Shown here: positions 25,141 through 33,980 of the stretch, one piece after another
How positions within the stretch are numbered: the stretch's first letter is position 1
How the letters are laid out: each line of letters opens with the position of its first letter
NCBI RefSeq assembly: GCF_001514535.1
Contig: NZ_BCNO01000001.1
Location: 726,040 to 790,039, forward strand
Source of the DNA: Thermodesulfovibrio aggregans
GTDB lineage: Bacteria > Nitrospirota > Thermodesulfovibrionia > Thermodesulfovibrionales > Thermodesulfovibrionaceae
Length of the DNA stretch: 64,000 nucleotides
Direction of reading: 5' to 3'
Position numbers and translations under genes: made by a program
The notes under the pieces: generated by a model
Seen by the model: only the letters and a program-made list of their open reading frames with translations
What the model was told of the DNA's origin: nothing
The model's database searches: none

Positions 25141-26238
25141 ATGAGAATACTTCACACTGAATGGTCAGAAGGATATGGAGGACAGGAAAGAAGGATTCTT
25201 TTGGAATGTAAAGGATTTAAAGCAAGAGGACATTATGTAGCAATAGCATGCAGGCCTCAAGCCAGGCTTTATAAGTGGGCAAAAAAAGAGGGTATTGAAG
25301 TTTTTGAGGTTCCATTCCATAAGGCGTTAGATTTTAAATCTATTTTTAAACTTATAAAAATTATAAGAGAAAAAAATATAGAAATTGTAAATACTCACAG
25401 TGGTATTGATTCATGGTGTGGAGGATTGGCTGCCAAGTTAGCTTCTGTTTCTGTCTTAGTTAGAACAAGGCACTTAAGTCTACCTTTAAAAAGGAATATC
25501 TTTAACTTCATTCATTATATGCCAGACATGATAATAACTTGTGGTGAGAATATGAGAAAAAATCTCATAAAAAATTGTGGATTTCCTCCAGATAAATTAA
25601 TTAGTATTCCTACAGGAGTTGAGAATAAATTTTTCAGTATCATAAGAGATAAATCTTTGAAAAATAAGTATGGCTTAAAAGAAGACACGCCAGTTATTGT
25701 TAATATAGGAATTTTAAGAAGAGAAAAAGGACACGAGATAACTTTAAGAGCCTTTAAATTAGTTTTAGAGAAGATTCCAGAGGCTATGTTGTTAATTGTT
25801 GGTGACGGTCCATCAAAACCAAGAATATTAAAGGAAGTAGAGAACTTAAATTTAAATAATAAAGTCATTTTCACAGGGTTTATTGATGACCCTTCAGAAG
25901 TGTTGGCATTTGCAGATATCTTTGTTATGAGTCCTTGGCCTATTTCAGAAGGATTGCCCCAGTCACTTCTCCAAGCATTTGCAGCAGGTGTTCCAGCTGT
26001 TGCTACTTGCGTTGGAAGCATCCCTGAAGTTTTAATAGATAACAAAACAGGTTTATTAATTAAACCTGGGGATTATAGAGCAATGGCTGATTCTATAATT
26101 AAGATGCTCTATAACTATAAATGGGCCTTGGAGTTGGCGCTTCAAGGGAAAAAAATAGTGGAAGAAAAATATAGTGAAAAAGTTATGATATCTAAATTAG
26201 AAAATTTATATAAGGAGTTACTGAAAAGAAAGGTATGA
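25141..26238 (+). CDS. Glycosyltransferase family 4 protein
   Basis: A GT-B enzyme of 365 residues. The N-terminal acceptor domain begins MRILHTEWSEGYGGQE. The nucleotide-sugar domain carries GILRREKGHE, LIVGDGP, and SEGLPQSLLQAFAAGVPAVAT with the E-x7-E motif. It is likely to add a sugar to LPS core or O-antigen at the cytoplasmic face. It opens the glycan cluster and overlaps the following glycosyltransferase by 4 nt. A TATAAT box at 25131-25136 lies 4 nt before the ATG, overlapping a possible AGAGGT ribosome-binding site. Donor and acceptor cannot be read. Confidence 0.85.
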   Translation: MRILHTEWSEGYGGQERRILLECKGFKARGHYVAIACRPQARLYKWAKKEGIEVFEVPFHKALDFKSIFKLIKIIREKNIEIVNTHSGIDSWCGGLAAKLASVSVLVRTRHLSLPLKRNIFNFIHYMPDMIITCGENMRKNLIKNCGFPPDKLISIPTGVENKFFSIIRDKSLKNKYGLKEDTPVIVNIGILRREKGHEITLRAFKLVLEKIPEAMLLIVGDGPSKPRILKEVENLNLNNKVIFTGFIDDPSEVLAFADIFVMSPWPISEGLPQSLLQAFAAGVPAVATCVGSIPEVLIDNKTGLLIKPGDYRAMADSIIKMLYNYKWALELALQGKKIVEEKYSEKVMISKLENLYKELLKRKV

Positions 26239-27323
26239 TTAACATATTACATACAGAGACACTTAAAAAATGGGGTGGACAACAAAAAAGAGTGTTGAGT
26301 GAGATAACTGAACTCAAAAAAAGAGGATATAAAATTGTGCTTGCCTGTAATAAAGACTCAGTTATAGCCAAGAAATCTAAAAATGAAGGGATAAAGGTAT
26401 ATGAGCTTGATTTTAAAAAGACAAATTATTTAAGGACTATTCCCAAATTGATAAAGATTATAAAGACCGAAAATATTGATATTATTTCAACTCATAGTTC
26501 AACGGACAGCTGGGCAGCAGGTATTGCTGCAAAGCTTACAGGAAGAAAGTTTGTAAGATTTAAACATAATATGTTTCCTATAGGTAAAGATCCGTTAACT
26601 AAGTTTATATATCATATTCCTGATAAATTTATTGCAATCAGTGATCCAATTAAAGATTTAATGGAGCAATATGGAATAGATAGTTCTAAAATTACAGTAA
26701 TTCCAACTTCTGTGGATACAGAAAGATTTAATCCAGATAAAGTTAAAGATTTAAGGAATTACTTTTCAATTCCTAAAAATGCTATAGTTATTGGAAATAT
26801 TTCTGGATTTGCAAAACAAAAGGCCCAGCATATTTTATTTCAAGCTTTTGATTTAGTGAGTAAAAAATATTCTTGTTTTTTATTAATGGCAGGGAATATT
26901 TCTGAGAGAGGGATGCAGGAATATCTTCATTTAGTAAGTAAAAGTATTCAAAACAAAATTATATTCACAGGATATAGGGAAGATATTCCTTCTATTCTAA
27001 AGTCGATTGATATATATGTTTCTTCAGCTATATCTGAAGGTTTATCTATAGCTGTTCTTGAAGCAATGGCAATGGAAAAAGCGGTTATTGTTTCTGATAT
27101 ACCAGCTTTTAAATCTTTTATTATTGATAACTACAATGGACTAATTTTTAAATCAGAAAATGTAGAGGATCTCGCGAATAAAATTTTATATCTGATAGAA
27201 AATGAAAATTTAAGAAAAAAATTAAGAAAGAATGCAAGAAAAACAATACTTGATAGATTCAGTTTAGAAAAAATGATAGAAGATACAGAAAAAGTTTATA
27301 AGAGTTTGGTTAATGCTGAATAA
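26235..27323 (+). CDS. Glycosyltransferase family 4 protein
   Basis: A protein of 362 residues, clearly paralogous to the preceding enzyme (INILHTETLKKWGGQQKRVL and the same NTHSxxDSWxxGxAAKL segment, here STHSSTDSWAAGIAAKL). The catalytic/donor region has GFAKQKAQH, LMAGN and SEGLSIAVLEAMAMEKAVIVSD. Start ATG overlaps the previous stop. The tandem arrangement implies duplication and sequential sugar additions. Its end overlaps the deacetylase start by 11 nt. Confidence 0.85.
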   Translation: MINILHTETLKKWGGQQKRVLSEITELKKRGYKIVLACNKDSVIAKKSKNEGIKVYELDFKKTNYLRTIPKLIKIIKTENIDIISTHSSTDSWAAGIAAKLTGRKFVRFKHNMFPIGKDPLTKFIYHIPDKFIAISDPIKDLMEQYGIDSSKITVIPTSVDTERFNPDKVKDLRNYFSIPKNAIVIGNISGFAKQKAQHILFQAFDLVSKKYSCFLLMAGNISERGMQEYLHLVSKSIQNKIIFTGYREDIPSILKSIDIYVSSAISEGLSIAVLEAMAMEKAVIVSDIPAFKSFIIDNYNGLIFKSENVEDLANKILYLIENENLRKKLRKNARKTILDRFSLEKMIEDTEKVYKSLVNAE

Positions 27324-28104
27324 CTCCATTCCTGTTGTCATGTATCATCATGTAATGCCTGGAAAAACAGAGTTGAATATTACTCCTGAGCTTTTTGAAG
27401 AGCAACTTTTAGCTCTCAATAGAAGTGGCTGGAAACCACTTGATGCAAAAGAATTTTTATATCTTATGGAACACCCTGAGGAGTCAAGAAAAAAATGTGT
27501 GCTCCTGACTTTTGATGATGGCTTTGTGGATAACTATCTTTATGCCTATCCTCTGCTTAAGAAATACAAAATGAAAGCATTGATGTTTGTGGCAACAGAT
27601 TTTATAGCTGATTTAGATATTAAAAGAGATAGCTTTAAGGCTCTCACACACAAAGAGATGTGGAGGCTTGCCTTTTCCGAAAGAAAGCATGAAGTTATGT
27701 GTACATGGAATGAACTCAGACAGATGCAGTATGAAGGCATTTTTGATATACAGAGTCATGGACACACTCATAAAATACCTGATTTCATAAAAAATGCTAA
27801 CTATGTGGCAGTGGAAGATGATTTAAGAATGGGGAAAGAGTTATTGATTAAAAATCTCGGAAAAGAGCCACTTCATCTTGCATGGCCCAAAGGAGTTTAC
27901 GACACTAAGGCGGTTGAAATAGCTAAAAAACTCGGATTTAAGGCTCTTTATACAACTCAAAGAGGAGCAAATGTTTATGATTTAAATAAAGTAAAAAGAC
28001 TACCAATTAAATGTAAAGGCGCGAGCTGGCTTATTCCGAAATTGAGGATTTATAGTTCCTCTTTTTTTTCAAAAATTTATTTAAAGGTGAGAACACATTG
28101 GTAG
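27313..28104 (+). CDS. Polysaccharide deacetylase (NodB/CE4)
   Basis: A protein of 263 residues. It has SIPVVMYHHVMPG, catalytic motif 1 TFDDG (66-70), motif 2 SHGHTH, and a C-terminal WPKGVYDTKAVEIAKKLGFKALYTT with the substrate-groove residues. There is no signal peptide, so it probably acts on a nucleotide- or lipid-linked cytoplasmic precursor, removing N-acetyl groups from the growing glycan. A decayed copy of its start lies at 24894. It is embedded between the glycosyltransferases and a kinase-like gene. Confidence 0.85.
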   Translation: MLNNSIPVVMYHHVMPGKTELNITPELFEEQLLALNRSGWKPLDAKEFLYLMEHPEESRKKCVLLTFDDGFVDNYLYAYPLLKKYKMKALMFVATDFIADLDIKRDSFKALTHKEMWRLAFSERKHEVMCTWNELRQMQYEGIFDIQSHGHTHKIPDFIKNANYVAVEDDLRMGKELLIKNLGKEPLHLAWPKGVYDTKAVEIAKKLGFKALYTTQRGANVYDLNKVKRLPIKCKGASWLIPKLRIYSSSFFSKIYLKVRTHW

Positions 28105-28865
28105 AATTAAAAAATAAAGTATGTAATGCTCATATCAAAAGAGAGCACAAAGAAGCTCTTGAGAAGTTGTCAAAAATTGCTGAGAATAAATCTTATCTTT
28201 TTTTACCTTTTAAAGGAATAAGAGATGAAATTTTTAATGAATTCTCAGAGTTTAAATTAAGATTGTTCTCTACAAGTCCAAAAACTTTAGTTTTAGAAGA
28301 TTTAGATTTTAGAATAGTTTTTAAGATTATCTATATAAATAACTTAAAACATAGACTTTCAGGCTTTTTTGAAAATAAAGGTTTAAAGATTTACAGGCTT
28401 TCACAATATTTTAGAAAAAAAAATATAAAAATAGCTGAAGTTTTAGGTTATGGTAAGTTTCTGAAAAATCCCTTTTATGTTGTTCCGAAGATGAAAGGAG
28501 AATCTTTTTTAGAGATAGCAAAAAGAAATGATAAAAATGTTCTGGAATTATTTTATAAAATAATAGATGAGATTATAAAAATTCACAAAGAAGGTTATTT
28601 TATTGGAGATGCTAATATTAAACATTTTTTCTTTTTAAACTGCGAAGTTGAAGGAATTATAGATTTAGATTGTTTCAAAAAAGTTTATTTTTTAAAGAAA
28701 AATAGATTTTGTAGGGACATCGGATATCTTTTAAGACCTGAGTTACATTTATCAAAAGAGGAAATTAGGAAATTAGTGAGTTATTATTCTGGTATCATGA
28801 TGTTCAATCATACAAATGTTTTAACAAAGATTGAATACTATCGAGCAAAAAGATGGAAAAATTGA
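28098..28865 (+). CDS. LPS core kinase-like protein (RfaY/WaaP superfamily)
   Basis: A protein of 255 residues starting at TTG, overlapping the deacetylase by 7 nt. The kinase-like fold shows an ATP-lysine strand (FRIVFKIIYIN), a catalytic loop HKEGYFIGDANIKHFFF in place of the usual H-x-D-x4-N, and IIDLDCF corresponding to the metal-binding DFG. Such proteins phosphorylate Kdo or heptose of the LPS inner core. The HxD aspartate is shifted (GDAN), so activity needs testing. Base composition is markedly A-rich. Confidence 0.6.
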   Translation: MVELKNKVCNAHIKREHKEALEKLSKIAENKSYLFLPFKGIRDEIFNEFSEFKLRLFSTSPKTLVLEDLDFRIVFKIIYINNLKHRLSGFFENKGLKIYRLSQYFRKKNIKIAEVLGYGKFLKNPFYVVPKMKGESFLEIAKRNDKNVLELFYKIIDEIIKIHKEGYFIGDANIKHFFFLNCEVEGIIDLDCFKKVYFLKKNRFCRDIGYLLRPELHLSKEEIRKLVSYYSGIMMFNHTNVLTKIEYYRAKRWKN

Positions 28866-29695
28866 AAAATGATATATCAATAAAAAGTGAAAGACCTGCT
28901 GAACCTATAAAGAGAAAAAGAACGATTAGAGCTAAGGTTCTAAAGAGAGTTGCAGATATATTCAACTTTTTTTACAGAGGTCCTATGATTTACAATGGTT
29001 TAAACTCTGAGGAATCAATAAATTTACTTCTCCAAAATAGAAAATCATTGATTAGATTTGGCAATGGAGAATCAGAAATCATGGCAGGATTTGATATGGG
29101 AACTCAAAGGTATCATCCCGAGTTAAGAAATTCATTGATAAAGATTTTAAATGAGTATTCAGAAAGTAGTAAATACTATTTAGCTTTAACAAACTGGAAT
29201 CTTAAAGTGGATGTAAAAACACTGAAAAAAAGAAAAAACTATAAAATATGGAGATATATGAGATATTTTCTCTGGTATTTTGATATTCATGGAAAAAGTA
29301 AATTACCTTTTTTGGAAACAGATATGTTTAGAGTTGGAGAAGCTGGGTTACCAAATGAGTTGATAGAAAAACTCTGGCTTCCCTATGAATATATAATAGT
29401 AATCCATAACTCTGAAAAATACTTCAACTGGTTTAAAAGTAAGTATCCTTCCAAAACTATGTTTTTTATAAAAATTCCTGACCGAGATTTCTTTTTTGTT
29501 TTAGAACAGAAGCAAAGAGAAATTTTAGATATTTTTGCAAAATATGATATTCCTAAAAACAATTCGGTGATTCTTGTCTCAGCTGGTCCTGGTGCAAAGG
29601 TGCTATGTTACAATTTAAGCCAGATGGATTTTCTTTGTTATGATATGGGAAATTATTTTCACATGAGGTACAGGTTGGAGCAAAATGAAACTTAA
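28853..29695 (+). CDS. GT-D-fold (DUF1792-type) glycosyltransferase
   Basis: A protein of 280 residues with the signature RFGNGESEIMAGFDMG near residues 67-82, the DUF1792/GT-D diagnostic (usually F-G-D-G-E; here Asn replaces Asp), and a C-terminal SAGPGAKVLCYNLS with YDMGN. Family members transfer glucose in streptococcal adhesin glycosylation and occur in many polysaccharide clusters. The preceding ~60 residues are basic. It overlaps neighbours by 13 and 11 nt. Confidence 0.7.
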   Translation: MEKLKNDISIKSERPAEPIKRKRTIRAKVLKRVADIFNFFYRGPMIYNGLNSEESINLLLQNRKSLIRFGNGESEIMAGFDMGTQRYHPELRNSLIKILNEYSESSKYYLALTNWNLKVDVKTLKKRKNYKIWRYMRYFLWYFDIHGKSKLPFLETDMFRVGEAGLPNELIEKLWLPYEYIIVIHNSEKYFNWFKSKYPSKTMFFIKIPDRDFFFVLEQKQREILDIFAKYDIPKNNSVILVSAGPGAKVLCYNLSQMDFLCYDMGNYFHMRYRLEQNET

Positions 29696-30800
29696 TGTAA
29701 TGCATCTTATAGTTAGACTTCCAATCGGCGGAATGGAAAATATGTTATATCAAGAAGTTATAAACTATAACAAAACTCTTTTTAATCCAATAGTGTGTTG
29801 CATAAAGGAAGGTGGTTTTTTTGCAGAAAAGCTTATTGAAGAAGGGATAAAAGTGTATGTATTAAATAGAATGCAAAAGCACGGTTTTGACTTTAAGGCT
29901 GTATATGAAATATTTAAAATTTTAAAAAAAGAAAATATCCATATTCTCAGAACCCATGCCTATCATTCGAATTTGTATGGTAGAATTGCGGGGAAATTGG
30001 CAAAAACTCCTGTGATTGTTTGTACCCAGCATAATATGTATGGTGGGCTAAATAAACCTAAAATTCACAGAAGAATAATTAATTTTTTTCTATCTAAATT
30101 TTGTGATACTATAGTCGCTGTCTCTAATACAGTAGCCGAAGACATAAAAATGTTTGATAAAATCCCTCCCAATAAAATTAGAGTAATATATAATGGTATT
30201 GATATTGAAAAATTTACAATTAATATTAATAAAAAAGCTATCCGTTCTCTTTTAGGTTTACCTGAAAATAAAATTTTAGTTGGTACATTGGGAAGATTAA
30301 CAAAACAAAAGGGTATAGAATACCTAATAAAAGCTCTGGAAAAAATTGATGTTTCCTTAGTCATTGGAGGAAACGGACCTCTAAAGAACGATTTAAAAGC
30401 CTTAGCTAAATCTTTAAAGATAGATTCATATTTTTTAGGCAAAGTTGATCCAGATAAAGTTCCTCTATTTCTTAACTGTCTTGATATATTTTGTTTTCCT
30501 TCATTGTGGGAAGGCATGGGTGTTACAGTTGTTGAAGCTATGGCAGTGGGATTACCTGTTATAGCTTCTGATTTGAAGCCTGTTAAAGAAGTATTAGATG
30601 ACTGTGGTATATATTTCCCTCCTCAAGATATTGTAAAGCTTAGAGAAGCTATAGTTTCTCTTTTAGAAGATGAGCAAAAAAGAAAAATTTTGGGTGAAAA
30701 GGCAAAACAAAGAGCAAGGAATTTTTCTATAAAAAATACAGTTGCACAATATGAAAATCTTTTTTTAGAAATTTATAATAGAAAATATGGGAAATTTTAA
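29685..30800 (+). CDS. Glycosyltransferase family 4 protein
   Basis: A GT-B enzyme of 371 residues. It begins LNVMHLIVRLPIGGMENMLYQE. The donor domain has GTLGRLTKQKGIEYLI, LVIGGNGPLK, FCFPSLWEGMGVTVVEAMAVGLPVIASD (E-x7-E). It resembles enzymes of capsule/LPS assembly (for example PelF- or WaaG-type), acting in the cytoplasm. It overlaps the GT-D gene upstream by 11 nt and the CgeB-type gene downstream by 14 nt. Confidence 0.85.
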   Translation: MKLNVMHLIVRLPIGGMENMLYQEVINYNKTLFNPIVCCIKEGGFFAEKLIEEGIKVYVLNRMQKHGFDFKAVYEIFKILKKENIHILRTHAYHSNLYGRIAGKLAKTPVIVCTQHNMYGGLNKPKIHRRIINFFLSKFCDTIVAVSNTVAEDIKMFDKIPPNKIRVIYNGIDIEKFTININKKAIRSLLGLPENKILVGTLGRLTKQKGIEYLIKALEKIDVSLVIGGNGPLKNDLKALAKSLKIDSYFLGKVDPDKVPLFLNCLDIFCFPSLWEGMGVTVVEAMAVGLPVIASDLKPVKEVLDDCGIYFPPQDIVKLREAIVSLLEDEQKRKILGEKAKQRARNFSIKNTVAQYENLFLEIYNRKYGKF

Positions 30801-31755
30801 AATAATACTTGCTACAAGTTTTGAAAAACCTTGGAATAATGGATGGTATTATAAATCAGGTTTTGAAAAAAATGGATATGAGGTTATTCCCTATACTCAG
30901 TATCAGAAAGGAAGTTTTTTAGAAAAAGTACAAAGTATTAAGCCTGATTTTATACTTATTACAAAAGATGAAATTGATATAGAAGTATTAAGTGAATGTA
31001 AAAAATATACAAAGCTTATCCAGTGGTATCCAGATCCGGTAATTCCAGAGTGGCTTATTCCTTATGTAAAAACTGTTGATCTTTTTTTTACAATGTCAGA
31101 AGGACTTGTTGAGAAGTTTAAAAAATACAATTCTAATACTTTCTGGCTTACACAGGCATTTGAACCAGATTTTTTCAAAATAAAAGAGATAACAGATAAT
31201 GATATAAAAAAATATTCTTCTGATATCACTTTTATAGGTAATCTTGGCTCAAAGCCACAGTATCTGCCAAGAAGAAAAGCTTTAATGAAAGTTTTAAATG
31301 AGAGATTTAATCTTAAATGGTGGGGTCCGCCACTACCAAAAAAGATAAAAACTATCCCATTAATTTTTGGCAAACTTGGAAGAGCCTATGGTGGAGAGTT
31401 TGTTTATAATGAAACTTTTGCAAAGGTTTGTAAACTTTCAAAAATTTTTCTTGCCTTTGATTCAATGCCACATATTAGAAAATCAATGAGTGCTAGAATG
31501 TATACCGCTGTGGGTTGTGGAGCTTTTTATATGTGTCAGTATGTTCAGGGTATTGAAGAGGTTTTGATTCCTGATAAAGAGATAGTTACATTCAATGATT
31601 ACGATGAGATGATTGATAAAATAAGATTTTACTTGCCTAAAGAAGATTTAAGAAAAAAGATATCAAAGGCTGGACAGGAAAGAGTCTTAAGAGAGCATAC
31701 TTATGAAGTTAGAATAAAACAGATGATAGAGATTATTAAAAATGTATTATTTTGA
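30787..31755 (+). CDS. CgeB-type glycosyltransferase
   Basis: A protein of 322 residues resembling the CgeB / glycosyl-transferase 1_2 family. It has an N-terminal domain with PDFILITKDE and QWYPDP, DITFIGNLGS at the domain junction, and a C-terminal segment ARMYTAVGCGAFYMCQYVQGIEEV followed by a helical tail (QERVLREHTYEVRIKQM). It probably transfers a sugar in surface glycan or maturation glycosylation. Overlaps on both sides (14 nt each) show operon membership. Confidence 0.7.
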   Translation: MGNFKIILATSFEKPWNNGWYYKSGFEKNGYEVIPYTQYQKGSFLEKVQSIKPDFILITKDEIDIEVLSECKKYTKLIQWYPDPVIPEWLIPYVKTVDLFFTMSEGLVEKFKKYNSNTFWLTQAFEPDFFKIKEITDNDIKKYSSDITFIGNLGSKPQYLPRRKALMKVLNERFNLKWWGPPLPKKIKTIPLIFGKLGRAYGGEFVYNETFAKVCKLSKIFLAFDSMPHIRKSMSARMYTAVGCGAFYMCQYVQGIEEVLIPDKEIVTFNDYDEMIDKIRFYLPKEDLRKKISKAGQERVLREHTYEVRIKQMIEIIKNVLF

Positions 31756-32770
31756 CAAGGATAAAATTAAAAATATATTGATTTTTATGACAGATAAACA
31801 CATGGGAAATTTTGTTGTTTCTCTTCCAGCAATTATATCAGTTGTGAATTATTTTAATGAAAAAGTAAAAGGAATAGTCATAGATGAGTCTTATAAAGAT
31901 ATTGCTTTAGCTTTTTTTAAACAAGAAAAAGTTGTACTTTACAATTTGAGAAAAAGCAGATCAAAATTTGGTTCAGTTTTAAGTTTTTTAATTTTATTAA
32001 AAAAACTAAAAAGTGTCAAGCCAAGCTTATCAATAGATTTTGAAGGTAGAACAGGAGGAGCTTTTTTATCTCTTTTATCCGGAGCTAAATATAAAGTTGG
32101 TTTCAAAGGAGGTGAAAAATCTTATTGTTATAATATCAAAATTTCACCTAATGGATATATTCATAAATCAGAGTTTTATCTTTCCATCCCACAGAATTTG
32201 GGGATTCCTCTCATTAAAGAGTTACATCCAAAAATAAGGGAAGAGTGGTACAATTCTTTAGTTGCTAAATTAAATGAAGCTGGAATAATAGATTTTAACA
32301 ATATTGTATGTATTCACCCGGGAGCAGGAAAAATTTATAAAAAATGGCCTCCTCAAAATTTTGCCTCTTTAAGTGATTACTTAATAGATAAAGGATACTC
32401 AGTAATTTTGATTGGTTCTCACAGAGACATGGAAGATATATCTCAGATTAAATCGTATATGAAAAACAAAGCTTATGATTTTTGCAACAAACTTTCTCTT
32501 GGTGAATTAATGGCTCTATTTAAAAATTCAAAACTTTACATAGGAAATGACAGCGGTCCTATGCATCTTGCAGCTTTGTTTGATGTTCCAATTATAGCAT
32601 TATTTGGTTCAGCAGACGAGAAAAGATGGAAGCCGTTGGGAGAAAAAGTTAATGTTTTAAAGAGCTCTGAAAGATGTGAAAAATGCAGAGGTAAAGACTG
32701 CGAAAAAGATTTCAGATGTATCACGTCAATATCTACAGAGGAGGTAATTAATAAAATTGGACTTAATTAA
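31742..32770 (+). CDS. Glycosyltransferase family 9 (heptosyltransferase-like)
   Basis: A protein of 342 residues. It has an N-terminal DKHMGNFVVSLPAIISV, HPGAGKIYKKWPPQNFASL at the donor-domain start, and the family signature GNDSGPMHLAALFDVPIIALFGSADEKRWKPLG. A C-terminal cysteine cluster (RCEKCRGKDCEKDFRC) is a common GT9 tail. It most likely adds heptose to LPS inner core; WaaC/WaaF/WaaQ assignment is not possible. Confidence 0.85.
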   Translation: MYYFDKDKIKNILIFMTDKHMGNFVVSLPAIISVVNYFNEKVKGIVIDESYKDIALAFFKQEKVVLYNLRKSRSKFGSVLSFLILLKKLKSVKPSLSIDFEGRTGGAFLSLLSGAKYKVGFKGGEKSYCYNIKISPNGYIHKSEFYLSIPQNLGIPLIKELHPKIREEWYNSLVAKLNEAGIIDFNNIVCIHPGAGKIYKKWPPQNFASLSDYLIDKGYSVILIGSHRDMEDISQIKSYMKNKAYDFCNKLSLGELMALFKNSKLYIGNDSGPMHLAALFDVPIIALFGSADEKRWKPLGEKVNVLKSSERCEKCRGKDCEKDFRCITSISTEEVINKIGLN

Positions 32771-33980
32771 ACCTAAATTTGTAGAAAAAATATATCTTAT
32801 AATGGAGTGCAATATTTATTCTGCTTTGTTACTTGCATTTTTATCAAAAGGTGAAGCAATTCTGAATGTTATGCTATTTCTTAATTTTGTTTTATGGTTA
32901 ATTATTATAAAGTTTGATTTCTCAAAAGTATCTTTATTAAAAAATTCTGTCTCTATCTTTTTTTATCTTTATATACTCAGCATTATTATATCAACATTTT
33001 TTTCAATAAATCCTTCCTATTCTTTTTCACAACTTTTAAAAGACCCTTTAAAAGCATTTCTTTTTTTCCCTGTATTTTTATGGATTATTGATAATGAATC
33101 AAAACTTAAAAGGATAGCATTTGTATTTTTTCTTTTGTTGATTATTTATAATTTAAACGGCTATTACTCCTTTATTTTTAAAGATATTTACCATTCCGAT
33201 ACATGGCTTTTACATACTACTTTAAATCGTTATGGAGGTCTTCTTACCTTATTTATTCCTTTTGGAATTTTATACTTCTTTTATAAAGAAAATATATATC
33301 TTAAAATATTCAATATTTTACTGATGTTAGCTACGATATTTGCTATAATTTTAAATGCCACAAGAACAGCTTACTTGAGTTTAATTATAGTTTTATTTCT
33401 TTGGAGCATTTTTTACTTCAGAAAAAATATTATAAAAGGATTTGTTTTAATTTTTTTATCTTTAAGTATAGTGGGTATTGCAGGATGGTATTCATCTGAT
33501 TTTGTCAAAACAAAAATAATTAAGACAAAAGAAGACATAAATACTTTTAACTACAGAACAATTGGATGGTTATCTGCAATAGAATCATCACTAAATCGTC
33601 CTATAATCGGATGGGGGTATGGTAAAAAGATATTTCACGAAGATGTTCCTTTTTTGGACACATCCTATAAAACTTCCCCTAAAAAACTAAACATAGGACT
33701 TGAAACACCTCACAATACTTTTTTTGCTATTTTATTTCAGCAAGGTTTTTTAGGTTTTTTAACATTTATGGGAGTATTTTTTTTCACAATAAAAAATCTT
33801 TTGTTTAGATTAAGATTTGATAAAAACTTTTTGAATTTAATAAGATTTTCAGTTTTAACATCGTATATTGGATATTTTGGTATTTTTGCATTTTTTAATC
33901 CGACCAAATTTTTTTATTTTTCAATTTTCACAGTACTAAGTTTGTCAATTTTTAACATTTTAAGAAAAATTAACAAATGA
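32757..33980 (+). CDS. O-antigen ligase / Wzy-like membrane protein
   Basis: A protein of 407 residues with 10-12 membrane helices starting at TTG (an ATG at codon 17 is an alternative). It has the O-antigen ligase (Wzy_C/WaaL) pattern, including a large periplasmic loop with the motif GWGYGKKIFHED and TPHNTFFAILFQQGFLGFL (conserved H-x3-L-type region). It joins polymerised glycan to lipid A-core or polymerises repeat units. WaaL and Wzy cannot be separated by sequence alone. Strongly AT-rich. Confidence 0.8.
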   Translation: MDLIKPKFVEKIYLIMECNIYSALLLAFLSKGEAILNVMLFLNFVLWLIIIKFDFSKVSLLKNSVSIFFYLYILSIIISTFFSINPSYSFSQLLKDPLKAFLFFPVFLWIIDNESKLKRIAFVFFLLLIIYNLNGYYSFIFKDIYHSDTWLLHTTLNRYGGLLTLFIPFGILYFFYKENIYLKIFNILLMLATIFAIILNATRTAYLSLIIVLFLWSIFYFRKNIIKGFVLIFLSLSIVGIAGWYSSDFVKTKIIKTKEDINTFNYRTIGWLSAIESSLNRPIIGWGYGKKIFHEDVPFLDTSYKTSPKKLNIGLETPHNTFFAILFQQGFLGFLTFMGVFFFTIKNLLFRLRFDKNFLNLIRFSVLTSYIGYFGIFAFFNPTKFFYFSIFTVLSLSIFNILRKINK